The translations under genes and the position numbers were made by a program. From positions 1 to 12,542 of the forward strand of contig MFXJ01000015.1 of the NCBI GenBank assembly GCA_001787465.1: 12,542 bases of DNA, read 5' to 3'. The notes under the pieces were generated by a model. The model saw nothing but the letters and a program-made list of their open reading frames with translations, did not search any database and was not told where the DNA came from. Below are positions 7,304 through 12,542 of the stretch, in pieces (within the stretch, counting starts at the first letter, position 1; each line of letters begins with the position of its first letter). Source of the stretch: Candidatus Peregrinibacteria bacterium RIFOXYB2_FULL_32_7 (lineage in GTDB: Bacteria; Patescibacteriota; Gracilibacteria; UBA1369; GWF2-33-10).

Positions 7304-7969
7304 TTGAAATCTTCTCAAACAATCCAACTAAAAAAATATATCACTTTACTCCTCTCCTGGAATCAAAAACTTAACTTGATTTCAAAAAATGATGAGGGTT
7401 TTTTATTTGAAAAACATCTTGAAGATAGCTTAGAGCTTACAAAATTTTTAAAACCAAAATCCGATCAGAAACTCCTTGATTTAGGAACTGGTGGCGGCAT
7501 TCCAGGCATTCCATTAGCAGTTTTTTATCCAAATTTAAAAATTACCTTGCTCGATTCAACCGAGAAAAAAATCAACGTGGTTTCTGCTATAATTTCAGAA
7601 TTAAAATTAGAAAATACTCAAACTATCTGTGAAAGAATTGAAAAACTTGGACATGATGAAAATTTCCGAGAACAATTTGATTTTGTAACTGCAAAAGCTC
7701 TTGCTCCACTACCAACTTTACTTGAATATGCTATCCCTTTTCTTAAAACTAAAGGGCTTTTAATTGCTTATAAAGGAACAAATTTTCAAGAGGAAATTGA
7801 AAAATCAAAAAATGCTCTCAAGCTTCTCCAAGCAAAAATTATTAAAATTCACGAATATGAATTAAAAAATAATTTCGGCAAAAGAACAATAATTGTAATT
7901 GAAAAAATTGATAAAACTCCGAATAATTATCCTAGAAGAACAGGGGTTCCCACAAAAAATCCATTATAA
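7304..7969 (+). CDS. rsmG: 16S rRNA (guanine-N7) methyltransferase RsmG (GidB)
   Basis: RsmG methylates the N7 of G527 (E. coli numbering) in 16S rRNA using S-adenosylmethionine. The 221-aa protein has WNQKLNLIS (19-27), HLEDSL (38-43), the SAM-binding motif LLDLGTGGGIPG (57-68), TAKALAPL (129-136) and the family's C-terminal YPRRTGVPTKNPL (209-221), so it looks full length. The start is TTG at 7304; from there the N-terminal helix has the usual position relative to WNxKxNL, and no upstream in-frame ATG was noticed. It heads a cluster with rlmE 27 bp downstream and sua5 overlapping rlmE. Confidence 0.92.
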   Translation: MKSSQTIQLKKYITLLLSWNQKLNLISKNDEGFLFEKHLEDSLELTKFLKPKSDQKLLDLGTGGGIPGIPLAVFYPNLKITLLDSTEKKINVVSAIISELKLENTQTICERIEKLGHDENFREQFDFVTAKALAPLPTLLEYAIPFLKTKGLLIAYKGTNFQEEIEKSKNALKLLQAKIIKIHEYELKNNFGKRTIIVIEKIDKTPNNYPRRTGVPTKNPL

Positions 7970-7996
7970 AAATCTTTTCCTTTTTTCCTTAAAAAA

Positions 7997-8656
7997 ATGC
8001 CAAGAGCTTTCACTCCCAACGACAAATATTTCTACAGAGCTAAAGAACAAGGCTACGCGGCTCGATCTGTATTTAAACTCGAAGAAATTCAAAATAAATT
8101 CAGATTAATCAAAGCTAAAGATCATGTGCTTGATCTCGGTTGTGCTCCGGGTAGTTTCATGCAATACATTTCAGAAATTATTGGAGAAAAAGGAAAAATC
8201 ATAGGCTTAGATTTACAAAAAATCTCCGTACAGATGCCCCGCTGGGGCATCTCAAATATCTCAAATATTTCAAATATTTCAAATATCTCAACCTACCAAT
8301 GCGACATTTTCGACAACGAAACTCTCTCAAATATCATAACTAATAATTACCAACTAAAGACTACCAATTACAGACCCTTTAACATTATCACTTCTGACCT
8401 AGCTCCAAATACTTCCGGTATTCATAGTGTTGATTGCGCTCGTTCAGAAGAAATGTGCGAACAAGTGCTAGAGATTACCAAAAGATACTTAAAACCAAAC
8501 GGAAATCTAATAATGAAAATTTTCCAAGGCGAAGATTTCGGCAGAATTGTCAATGAGACAAAAAAACTATTTAAAAAAGTCTCCTGCTTCAAACCAAAAG
8601 CTTGCAGAGATCGAAGCAGAGAAACTTATATTATTGGCATGAAAGCAACATTATGA
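7997..8656 (+). CDS. rlmE: 23S rRNA (uridine-2'-O) methyltransferase RlmE (FtsJ/RrmJ) with an in-frame repeat insertion
   Basis: RlmE 2'-O-methylates U2552 (E. coli numbering) in the 23S rRNA A-loop. The 219-aa protein carries the SAM motif LDLGCAPGSF (45-54) and the K-D-K-E catalytic tetrad: Lys27 (ARSVFKLEEI), Asp134 (TSDLAPNTSG), Lys174 (LIMKIFQGED) and Glu209 (RDRSRETY). Residues about 79-98 are an extra segment between the second strand (GLDLQ) and the CDIFD motif, not expected in the family. It is encoded by a family B palindrome and four copies of a 9-nt repeat translated as ISN. The catalytic core is intact, so the gene is probably functional despite the insertion. It overlaps sua5 by 4 bp (ATGA). 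Confidence 0.92.
   Translation: MPRAFTPNDKYFYRAKEQGYAARSVFKLEEIQNKFRLIKAKDHVLDLGCAPGSFMQYISEIIGEKGKIIGLDLQKISVQMPRWGISNISNISNISNISTYQCDIFDNETLSNIITNNYQLKTTNYRPFNIITSDLAPNTSGIHSVDCARSEEMCEQVLEITKRYLKPNGNLIMKIFQGEDFGRIVNETKKLFKKVSCFKPKACRDRSRETYIIGMKATL
8227..8253 (+). repeat. Short palindromic element, family B, copy 1 (inside rlmE)
   Basis: This 27-nt unit has left flank CGTAC, a 9-bp stem with left arm AGATGCCCC, loop GCT, the exact complementary arm, and a final C. The same 27 nt recur without change inside sua5 (9263-9289) and, with one compensatory base-pair change, downstream of sua5 (9746-9772). Here it encodes about residues QMPRWGIS in frame. Confidence 0.85.
8252..8287 (+). repeat. 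9-nt minisatellite within rlmE
   Basis: There are four tandem units of TCAAATAT(C/T) (starts 8252, 8261, 8270 and 8279), beginning at the right edge of the family B palindrome. They are in frame and encode repeated Ile-Ser-Asn. Copy-number change would keep the reading frame. Confidence 0.8.
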
Positions 8657-9738
8657 TAACTAAAAAAATAATCCAAGAAGCCGCTAAACTTATTCAACAA
8701 GGTGATTTAGTCGCTTTCCCAACCGAAACCGTCTATGGACTTGGCGCAGATGCTTTAAATCCCAAAGCAGTTTTAAAAATTTTTAAAGCCAAAGGCCGCC
8801 CATCAGACAATCCTCTAATTGTACATATTACTGATTTAAAAGATTTAAAAATTTTAGCCAAAAATATTCCTAAAGAAACTTATATTTTAGCCAAAAAATT
8901 CTGGCCCGGACCAATTACTTTTGTGCTGAAAAAACAAAAAATAGTTCCATATGAAACTACGGCCGGACTTGAAACAGTCGCTATTCGCATGCCAAAACAT
9001 AAAATCGCCAAAGAACTTATTAAATTATCAAAAACTCCTATTGCCGCGCCATCAGCCAATAAATCAGGTCGACCCAGCCCGACCGATGCCAAAACAGTTT
9101 TTGAAGATTTTGGCAATGAAATTCAAATTTTGGACGGCGGCAAAACAAAAATCGGTCTTGAATCAACCGTGCTTGATCTAAGCGAAAAACCATTCACTTT
9201 ACTCCGAAAAGGAGCAATTTCCAAAGAAGAAATCGAAAAAGCAATAAATCAAAAAATCCATCCGTACAGATGCCCCGCTGGGGCATCTCCTTCTGCTGGG
9301 GCATCTCTTTCCGCTGAAGCATCTCCTACTCAAAAATCCCCAGGCCTCAAATATAAGCACTACGCTCCAAAAGCCCCTTTATTTCTCCTGAACGCGCGAA
9401 TTCCTATTCGCGCTCTCCCAATTCCAATTTGCGCCAATTCCAAATGCCTCCTGAACGCGCCAATTCCTATTCGCGCTCTCCCAATTCCAATTTGCGCCAA
9501 TTCCCGCATCGGCATTCTCTGCTCCAACGAAACTACTAAATATTATAAAGATGCCGATCTAATTATCAAAGCTGGCTCCAAAAAAAATCTCAAAAAAATC
9601 GCTCAAAACCTCTTCTCAAATTTAAGAAAATTTGACCAAGAAAAAATTGACATCATAATCTCAGAAAGCTTTGAAGAAAAAGGAATCGGTATAGCAATTA
9701 TGGACAGATTAAGACGAGCCGCGACAAAAATAATTTAA
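8653..9738 (+). CDS. sua5: L-threonylcarbamoyladenylate synthase, Sua5 type (YrdC plus Sua5 domains), with palindromic insertions
   Basis: The enzyme makes threonylcarbamoyl-AMP from Thr, bicarbonate and ATP for the t6A modification at tRNA position 37. The start is the ATG at 8653, overlapping the rlmE stop; the frame stays open upstream only inside rlmE. The YrdC domain (about 1-195) shows FPTETVYGLGADA (22-34), KGRPSDNPL (47-55), PGPITFV (85-91), RMP (112-114), APSANKSGRPSPT (132-144) and GLESTV (168-173). The Sua5 linker motif SPGLKYKHYAPKAP (229-242) and a C-terminal domain to residue 361 follow. Two stretches look inserted. Residues about 205-226 are rich in Ala, Ser and Pro and come from a family B palindrome plus an 18-nt minisatellite. 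Residues about 247-285 are two copies of a Pro/Ile-rich segment derived from family A. They lie in the linker and at the start of the second domain and leave the catalytic motifs intact. Confidence 0.93.
   Translation: MITKKIIQEAAKLIQQGDLVAFPTETVYGLGADALNPKAVLKIFKAKGRPSDNPLIVHITDLKDLKILAKNIPKETYILAKKFWPGPITFVLKKQKIVPYETTAGLETVAIRMPKHKIAKELIKLSKTPIAAPSANKSGRPSPTDAKTVFEDFGNEIQILDGGKTKIGLESTVLDLSEKPFTLLRKGAISKEEIEKAINQKIHPYRCPAGASPSAGASLSAEASPTQKSPGLKYKHYAPKAPLFLLNARIPIRALPIPICANSKCLLNAPIPIRALPIPICANSRIGILCSNETTKYYKDADLIIKAGSKKNLKKIAQNLFSNLRKFDQEKIDIIISESFEEKGIGIAIMDRLRRAATKII
9263..9289 (+). repeat. Short palindromic element, family B, copy 2 (inside sua5)
   Basis: It is identical over 27 nt to the copy in rlmE: CGTAC, 9-bp stem, loop GCT. 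It encodes part of the linker between the two sua5 domains, in a reading frame different from the one used in rlmE. The same DNA therefore gives different peptides in the two hosts. Confidence 0.87.
9277..9330 (+). repeat. 18-nt minisatellite grown from the right half of family B
   Basis: Three tandem 18-nt units start at 9277, 9295 and 9313. Each begins GCTGGGGCATCTC (GCTGAAGCATCTC in the third). They encode AGASPS, AGASLS and AEASPT. The first unit is the loop and right arm of the palindrome, so the array appears to have expanded from it. Confidence 0.83.
9385..9504 (+). repeat. Tandem 57-nt repeat (period 63 nt) containing family A palindromes, inside sua5
   Basis: Positions 9385-9441 and 9448-9504 are the same except at one noticed base (G9398 against C9461). 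Each contains a family A hairpin (9394-9413 perfect; 9457-9476 with one broken pair) preceded by GAAC and followed by an ATTCCAA flank. Both encode LLNA-R/P-IPIRALPIPICANS in frame. The 63-nt period is 21 codons. Confidence 0.85.
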
Positions 9739-9745
9739 TCAAAAT

Positions 9746-9772
9746 CGTACAGATGCCCTGCTAGGGCATCTC
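9746..9772 (+). repeat. Short palindromic element, family B, copy 3 (intergenic)
   Basis: It lies 7 nt after the sua5 stop and has the same 27-nt structure as the two coding copies. The last stem pair next to the GCT loop is T-A here (9759 with 9763) instead of C-G, so the stem is fully kept by a double change. No T-run follows, so it is not an evident terminator. Confidence 0.85.
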
Positions 9773-9802
9773 AATTATCAATCAAACAACTCCAAACTTC
9801 TC

Positions 9803-10096
9803 ATGTTCCAAAAACCAAACTTCCCCACTTTCAAACAATTTCACAACCACTCAAATCCAATAATTGCTTTTTTCCAAACAATTATCGGCATTTTTATCTG
9901 GATATTTTTAATCATCGCCTTTTTAATTTTTCTTTATACTAATTGGTTCACCATAAGCCTTATTTATATTTTAAATTTAATCAAACCCAAACCATACCAA
10001 ATCCCTTTTTTATTTTCACTACTCATCGTCATTTTTTTCTTCCCAATAACATTATTAATCATCCTGATTGGAACATTTATAAAAATCATCAAATAA
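9803..10096 (+). CDS. Small hydrophobic membrane protein of unknown function
   Basis: The 97-aa protein begins with a short polar, His/Lys-containing N-terminus (1-18). A long hydrophobic region (about 20-60) and a second hydrophobic stretch (about 67-94) follow, separated by KPKPY (61-65), and it ends with IKIIK. This predicts two to three membrane helices. No family is recognised. It follows sua5 at 64 bp with a palindromic repeat between, and it is convergent with the protease gene 1 bp away. It has no Shine-Dalgarno sequence. The coherent hydrophobic pattern favours a real gene, but an AT-rich open frame can look hydrophobic by chance. Confidence 0.5.
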   Translation: MFQKPNFPTFKQFHNHSNPIIAFFQTIIGIFIWIFLIIAFLIFLYTNWFTISLIYILNLIKPKPYQIPFLFSLLIVIFFFPITLLIILIGTFIKIIK

Positions 10097-10116
10097 TTTA
10101 TAATTCAATTATAAAT
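10096..10116. terminator. AT-only hairpin between convergent genes (weak terminator candidate)
   Basis: ATTTATAATT, a C, then the exact complementary arm form a 10-bp palindrome exactly where the small membrane gene and the protease gene end tail to tail. It is AT-only and lacks a clear U-tract on the plus strand, so termination is only suggested by position. Confidence 0.25.
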
Positions 10117-10868
10117 CCCACCCCCTCATCATCTTTCGAAACCGCCACAATCATCCCAATCACCTCGCCATTCATATTAAAAACCGGGGCGCCACTCATT
10201 CCTTCAGACACATTCATATCAACCTGCAATAATCCAGATAAAGACACTATTAACTGTCCAAAACTATTTTCAACTTCAATATAACGATTTTTGCCGCTGA
10301 CAACTCCTTTCACGACAGAATTCCCGTATCCACCCTGATATCCAATAGAAAAAATCTCTTCACCTAAATCAACTTCTTGATTACTAAAACTAGCAAATTC
10401 TTTTGGCAAATTCTCTCCAACCAAATCCAAATAAACTAAATCTAAATCTTTTTTCTCATCTTCAAATCGGAGTTCAAAAATTAATCCTTCTCCAAAATCA
10501 GCAAAATATTTTTGATCAAAATTCTCCAAAACATGCCTAGCAGTAATAAATGAACTATTAGAAGTTAGAAATCCTGATCCAAGAACATTATTATTTTCAT
10601 CTCGAACGACAGCCGCTACCGGCATCAAAGTTTCTATCAAAGAGATCAAAGTTTTTTCATCGTTCTGCCCAATTCCAAAAACACTTTTATCATCAGCCAC
10701 CATCACAACTGACGATTCATCGTTAAAAAATCTCAAATCTAAAAAATATTTTACCGTAAAAAAGCCTAAAGCTAAACCACAAAAAATTAATATTAAAGTC
10801 ATGAAACGACAACGTAATTTTTCCCGCCCAAATGAATCGTTCGGACAGGTCGGGCTAGCATTTTTCAT
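10098..10868 (-). CDS. Membrane-anchored trypsin-like (HtrA/S1 family) serine protease without a PDZ domain
   Basis: The 256-aa frame has a hydrophobic anchor (about residues 23-44) followed by a chymotrypsin-fold protease domain facing outward. The likely triad is His112 (FITARHVL), Asp143 (DLDLVYL) and Ser225 (SEGMSGAPVF), with the oxyanion Gly223. The chain ends right after GVGFIIEL, where HtrA proteins would continue to a PDZ domain, so this is a protease-only form. The start is uncertain. The ATG at 10868 is 10 nt after the upstream gene's stop, but residues 1-22 are encoded partly by an imperfect hairpin repeat (10823-10854). The ATG at 10802, just before the anchor, would give 234 aa. 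It is downstream of and co-directional with the GyrI-like gene. It may cleave envelope proteins; the substrate is unknown. Confidence 0.8.
   Translation of the reverse strand: MKNASPTCPNDSFGREKLRCRFMTLILIFCGLALGFFTVKYFLDLRFFNDESSVVMVADDKSVFGIGQNDEKTLISLIETLMPVAAVVRDENNNVLGSGFLTSNSSFITARHVLENFDQKYFADFGEGLIFELRFEDEKKDLDLVYLDLVGENLPKEFASFSNQEVDLGEEIFSIGYQGGYGNSVVKGVVSGKNRYIEVENSFGQLIVSLSGLLQVDMNVSEGMSGAPVFNMNGEVIGMIVAVSKDDEGVGFIIEL
10823..10854. repeat. Imperfect GC-rich hairpin in the N-terminal coding region of the protease gene
   Basis: The ends CCCG (10823-10826) and CGGG (10851-10854) pair, and an inner stem (10828-10832 with 10840-10844) pairs with one wobble on the minus strand. It is much more GC-rich than its surroundings. 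Only one copy is in the window, so calling it a repeat-family member is an inference from its resemblance to the other small palindromes. Confidence 0.35.
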
Positions 10869-10882
10869 TTTTCATTTTTCAT
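10859..10882 (-). repeat. 7-bp tandem repeat spanning the stop/start junction of two minus-strand genes
   Basis: Three units of CATTTTT (plus strand) and a partial fourth run through the junction. On the minus strand this makes ATGs ending at 10880, 10873, 10866 and 10859, spaced 7 nt apart and so in rotating frames. The first overlaps the stop of the GyrI-like gene (ATGA). Only the one at 10866-10868 is in frame with the protease. Confidence 0.65.
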
Positions 10883-11424
10883 TTAATAATTTCCATCATA
10901 TACGAAATCTTTTCATCTTCATACATCTCCAAAGCCAATCCTTCCTGTCTATATCCTTTTTTTTTAAGATATGCGGCAAATTTTGGATAAACACGCATTG
11001 GAGCAAACATCATCGTAATTGTATGTTTATATGGATATTCAATTGTTATATATTTCTTTGCCTCAATTTTCATTCTTTTATATGTATTCAAAGCTTCAAC
11101 TTTTGCATACATTTCATCGCTCAAAATATACCCGCCTTTACTTCGTAAATTCTCTTCTGCAACCTGAGTCGGATTATCATAATAAATACCAAGACTGGCA
11201 ACATATTCAATCCCATCCTCATTTAAACGCCCTTCCATTTCATCAAAAACAGATCCGATATCAATATAAGCTCCGGTATGATCTTCATAAACAAAATTAT
11301 AAGGACCAGCCTCTTTCTCCACAATTTCAATTTTTTCAAAAGCTCCAAAATAAGATAAAAATACAAACATTATAACCACAACTGCCAAAATAATAATAAC
11401 TAAAACCTTAAAAAATTTTTTCAT
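10879..11424 (-). CDS. Membrane-anchored GyrI-like (effector-binding fold) protein
   Basis: The 181-aa protein has an N-terminal transmembrane segment (about residues 5-27, after basic MKKFFK). A soluble domain (about 31-180) resembles the GyrI-like/AraC effector-binding fold. The features seen are GPYNFVYEDHTGAY (40-53, like the family's GP-x-HTGPY signature), a small-x-GIYYDNP stretch (78-85) and the C-terminal LEMYEDEKISYMMEI (165-179). Known members bind small molecules or act as gyrase inhibitors; a membrane-tethered form with no DNA-binding domain is a variant of unknown role. The ATG follows an AT-rich region without a Shine-Dalgarno sequence. It probably forms a two-gene unit with the downstream protease. 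The family call rests on motif resemblance only. Confidence 0.65.
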   Translation of the reverse strand: MKKFFKVLVIIILAVVVIMFVFLSYFGAFEKIEIVEKEAGPYNFVYEDHTGAYIDIGSVFDEMEGRLNEDGIEYVASLGIYYDNPTQVAEENLRSKGGYILSDEMYAKVEALNTYKRMKIEAKKYITIEYPYKHTITMMFAPMRVYPKFAAYLKKKGYRQEGLALEMYEDEKISYMMEIIK

Positions 11425-11516
11425 GTTTATTAAAAATAAAAATAAAAATTAAGATCTTTCACAAAACTTACTATAATATAAATATAAAAAATTTAAAAGA
11501 AAAATAACCACTAAAT

Positions 11517-11544
11517 TTGACTCCCAGGCAAATTTAGCTATAAT
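11517..11544 (+). promoter_or_regulatory. Predicted promoter of the 209-aa gene
   Basis: TTGACT (11517-11522), a 16-nt spacer and a perfect TATAAT (11539-11544) make the best sigma-70 match in the window. The start would fall near 11551, leaving a leader of about 27 nt without a Shine-Dalgarno sequence. A second TATAAT at 11472-11477 lies further upstream with a weaker -35. Confidence 0.6.
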
Positions 11545-11577
11545 ATATATTCGGATTTTAACATTTTTTTAACAAAA

Positions 11578-12207
11578 ATGGAAACTTCAAGAGAAAATTT
11601 GGTACAAGGAGTCGTTTTAGCAATAAGAGAATCTAACTGGTCTATAGCTCAACCACGACCTATTATAATAACAGGTGTAGAAGAAGATGTAAGACGGTCT
11701 GTAGCTGAAAATTTATTAGTAGCAGGCCATCCTGGTAATAGACTTGTAGTTGCACCTTCAGATATTTTAGGAATAAAAAACCTTACAGAATTGCAATATA
11801 ACGGCTATATTATTCAACATATGGGGATAGCAGGCATATCATTTCAAGATCCTTCTTTTCTAAATTTTTTAGCGCATTTAAAAACTCTAGAAGCACAATA
11901 TAAAAATGCAAGAACTTCAGTTCATCTTCATCTTTTCCCTATAGATCTAGCTCAACAAAATTTTACAAGTGAACAAAATCGACCATTTAATATTTCAGGC
12001 ATGACTAATAGCGGTATGGTAGTTACAATTAATCCAAATGATTTTCAAGCAGAAAACTTCCATAAAGATGCTTCACTTGGAATAAGCGTTCAGACCGTAC
12101 CAATTTTTCCTTATGATAGAACTACAACTGAACAAAAACCCCCAAGATATTTTATAATTAAAAACGATGGTAAAATAGAAGATGTAACAACTGAAATGTT
12201 ATATTAA
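11578..12207 (+). CDS. Unidentified 209-aa soluble protein
   Basis: I do not recognise a family. No signal peptide or membrane segment is seen. Residues 26-50 (PRPIIITG then a helix-like EDVRRSVAENLLVAG) look like a beta-strand, loop and helix as in nucleotide-binding folds, but the loop GVEEDV lacks the Gly-Lys-Ser/Thr of a Walker A. A polar middle (about 100-135) contains HLHLFPIDL, and the C-terminal part (145-195) is strand-rich with YFIIKNDGKI near the end. The gene has its own strong-looking promoter and lies 64 bp before tRNA-Leu. Its C-poor plus-strand codon choice looks different from the neighbouring plus-strand genes, which could hint at a different origin; this is a visual impression only. 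Confidence 0.75.
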   Translation: METSRENLVQGVVLAIRESNWSIAQPRPIIITGVEEDVRRSVAENLLVAGHPGNRLVVAPSDILGIKNLTELQYNGYIIQHMGIAGISFQDPSFLNFLAHLKTLEAQYKNARTSVHLHLFPIDLAQQNFTSEQNRPFNISGMTNSGMVVTINPNDFQAENFHKDASLGISVQTVPIFPYDRTTTEQKPPRYFIIKNDGKIEDVTTEMLY

Positions 12208-12271
12208 ACTTAATTTAACACCTCTTGCCCTAACCCAAAAACCAAAGTATTTTAAACGTGATTAATGATTT

Positions 12272-12356
12272 GCCCAGGTGGTGAAATTGGTAGACACGCT
12301 ACTTTGAGGTGGTAGTGGCGCAAGCTATGGAGGTTCAAATCCTCTCCTGGGCACCA
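12272..12356 (+). tRNA. tRNA-Leu (anticodon GAG)
   Basis: Acceptor arms GCCCAGG (12272-12278) and CCTGGGC (12346-12352) pair fully, followed by discriminator A and an encoded CCA (12354-12356). The anticodon stem 12299-12303 with 12311-12315 encloses loop TTGAGGT, with anticodon GAG at 12306-12308 reading CUC/CUU. The T arm is GGAGG, TTCAAAT, CCTCT (12329-12345). A long variable region (about 12316-12328) marks a class II tRNA, as expected for Leu. The D arm carries the TGGTAGACACG block. Confidence 0.96.
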
Positions 12357-12376
12357 AAAATTTACTTGTAAATTTT
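12357..12376 (+). terminator. Hairpin immediately after tRNA-Leu (possible terminator or processing site)
   Basis: AAAATTTA, loop CTTG and TAAATTTT form an 8-bp AT stem starting one base after the CCA end. No U-tract follows (CCCT instead), so an intrinsic terminator is only a weak possibility. Confidence 0.3.
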
Positions 12377-12542
12377 CCCTAATTCTTAATCTTAATCTCA
12401 ATCCTAATTCTCGTATTTTATACTACTCCGCTTTTAAATTTTAAAATTAAGTAGTATATGCTCCGAAGCTTAATTATTTATTTTATAAAATAAATAAACA
12501 ATATTATAAAGCTACGTAGCATTATACAATTTTAAATTATTA
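12377..12542. repeat. Non-coding AT-rich tail with several inverted repeats
   Basis: No gene is seen. The stretch begins with imperfect tandem TTAATC-like units (about 12381-12410). A hairpin with 8-bp outer arms TATACTAC/GTAGTATA spans 12419-12458. A perfect 24-bp AT palindrome lies at 12474-12497, and a perfect 10-bp palindrome GCTACGTAGC at 12511-12520. It may be the edge of another inverted-repeat element continuing past the window, or a terminator region. Confidence 0.5.

Noticed and set aside
8602..8652. Upstream 17-codon extension of sua5
   Set aside because: It lies wholly inside rlmE; the ATG overlapping the rlmE stop gives a standard YrdC N-terminus.
8227..9772. Repeats as a CRISPR array
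   Set aside because: There are few copies, no regular spacers, the copies lie inside genes in frame, and there are no cas genes.
9746..9772. Family B hairpin as the intrinsic terminator of sua5
   Set aside because: The stem is good, but no U-tract follows, and identical hairpins lie in the middle of two genes that must be transcribed through.
11019..11375. 118-aa plus-strand open frame (with the 10801-11148 frame)
   Set aside because: It is antisense to the GyrI-like gene, with biased Gln/His/Tyr composition typical of shadows.
1..12542. Recoded TGA (genetic code 25 or 4)
   Set aside because: TGA serves as the stop at thi4, thiC, rlmE and the GyrI-like gene, and no in-frame TGA is needed for any protein.

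Overview
The window is AT-rich bacterial DNA read with the standard bacterial code: TGA ends several genes and Trp is encoded by TGG. None of the starts examined has a convincing Shine-Dalgarno sequence, and several promoters lie very close to their genes. A large membrane-anchored VirD4/TraG-type ATPase sits among housekeeping genes, intergenic spaces are short, and small palindromes occur even inside genes. This would fit a small-genome lineage such as Patescibacteria (CPR). That placement is an inference only; no rRNA or marker set is present.

Layout. Positions 1-108 (minus) hold the N-terminus of an unidentified, probably membrane, protein. A short gap with three hairpins follows, then pyrC (dihydroorotase, minus, 220-1470). 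From a divergent promoter region runs a thiamin operon on the plus strand: a TPP riboswitch with a readable terminator/antiterminator, thi4 (1764-2567), thiE (2564-3166) and thiC (3361-4617). A 159-nt inverted-repeat element sits exactly at the thiE/thiC junction. Convergent to it is a VirD4-like ATPase (minus, 4642-7161). Next on the plus strand is an RNA-modification cluster: rsmG, rlmE and sua5. It is followed by a small membrane protein, a minus-strand pair (membrane-anchored GyrI-like protein and membrane-anchored trypsin-like protease), an unidentified 209-aa gene with its own good promoter, and tRNA-Leu(GAG).

How the genes work together. Thi4 makes the thiazole half of thiamin, ThiC the pyrimidine half, and ThiE joins them; the riboswitch shuts the operon down when TPP is plentiful. 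The RsmG, RlmE and Sua5 products modify 16S rRNA, 23S rRNA and tRNA respectively.

Most unusual content. (1) At least two families of short palindromic elements (about 20-40 bp) lie inside pyrC, rlmE and sua5 without breaking the reading frame, and also between genes. Copies differ by paired, compensatory changes that keep the hairpin intact. Some copies have expanded into in-frame minisatellites. (2) Computational removal of the 159-nt element and one copy of its ATT duplication restores a longer thiE whose TAA stop overlaps the thiC ATG. (3) The Thi4 has the plant/fungal-type active-site Cys context (suicide-enzyme type) rather than the His usual in archaeal Thi4.
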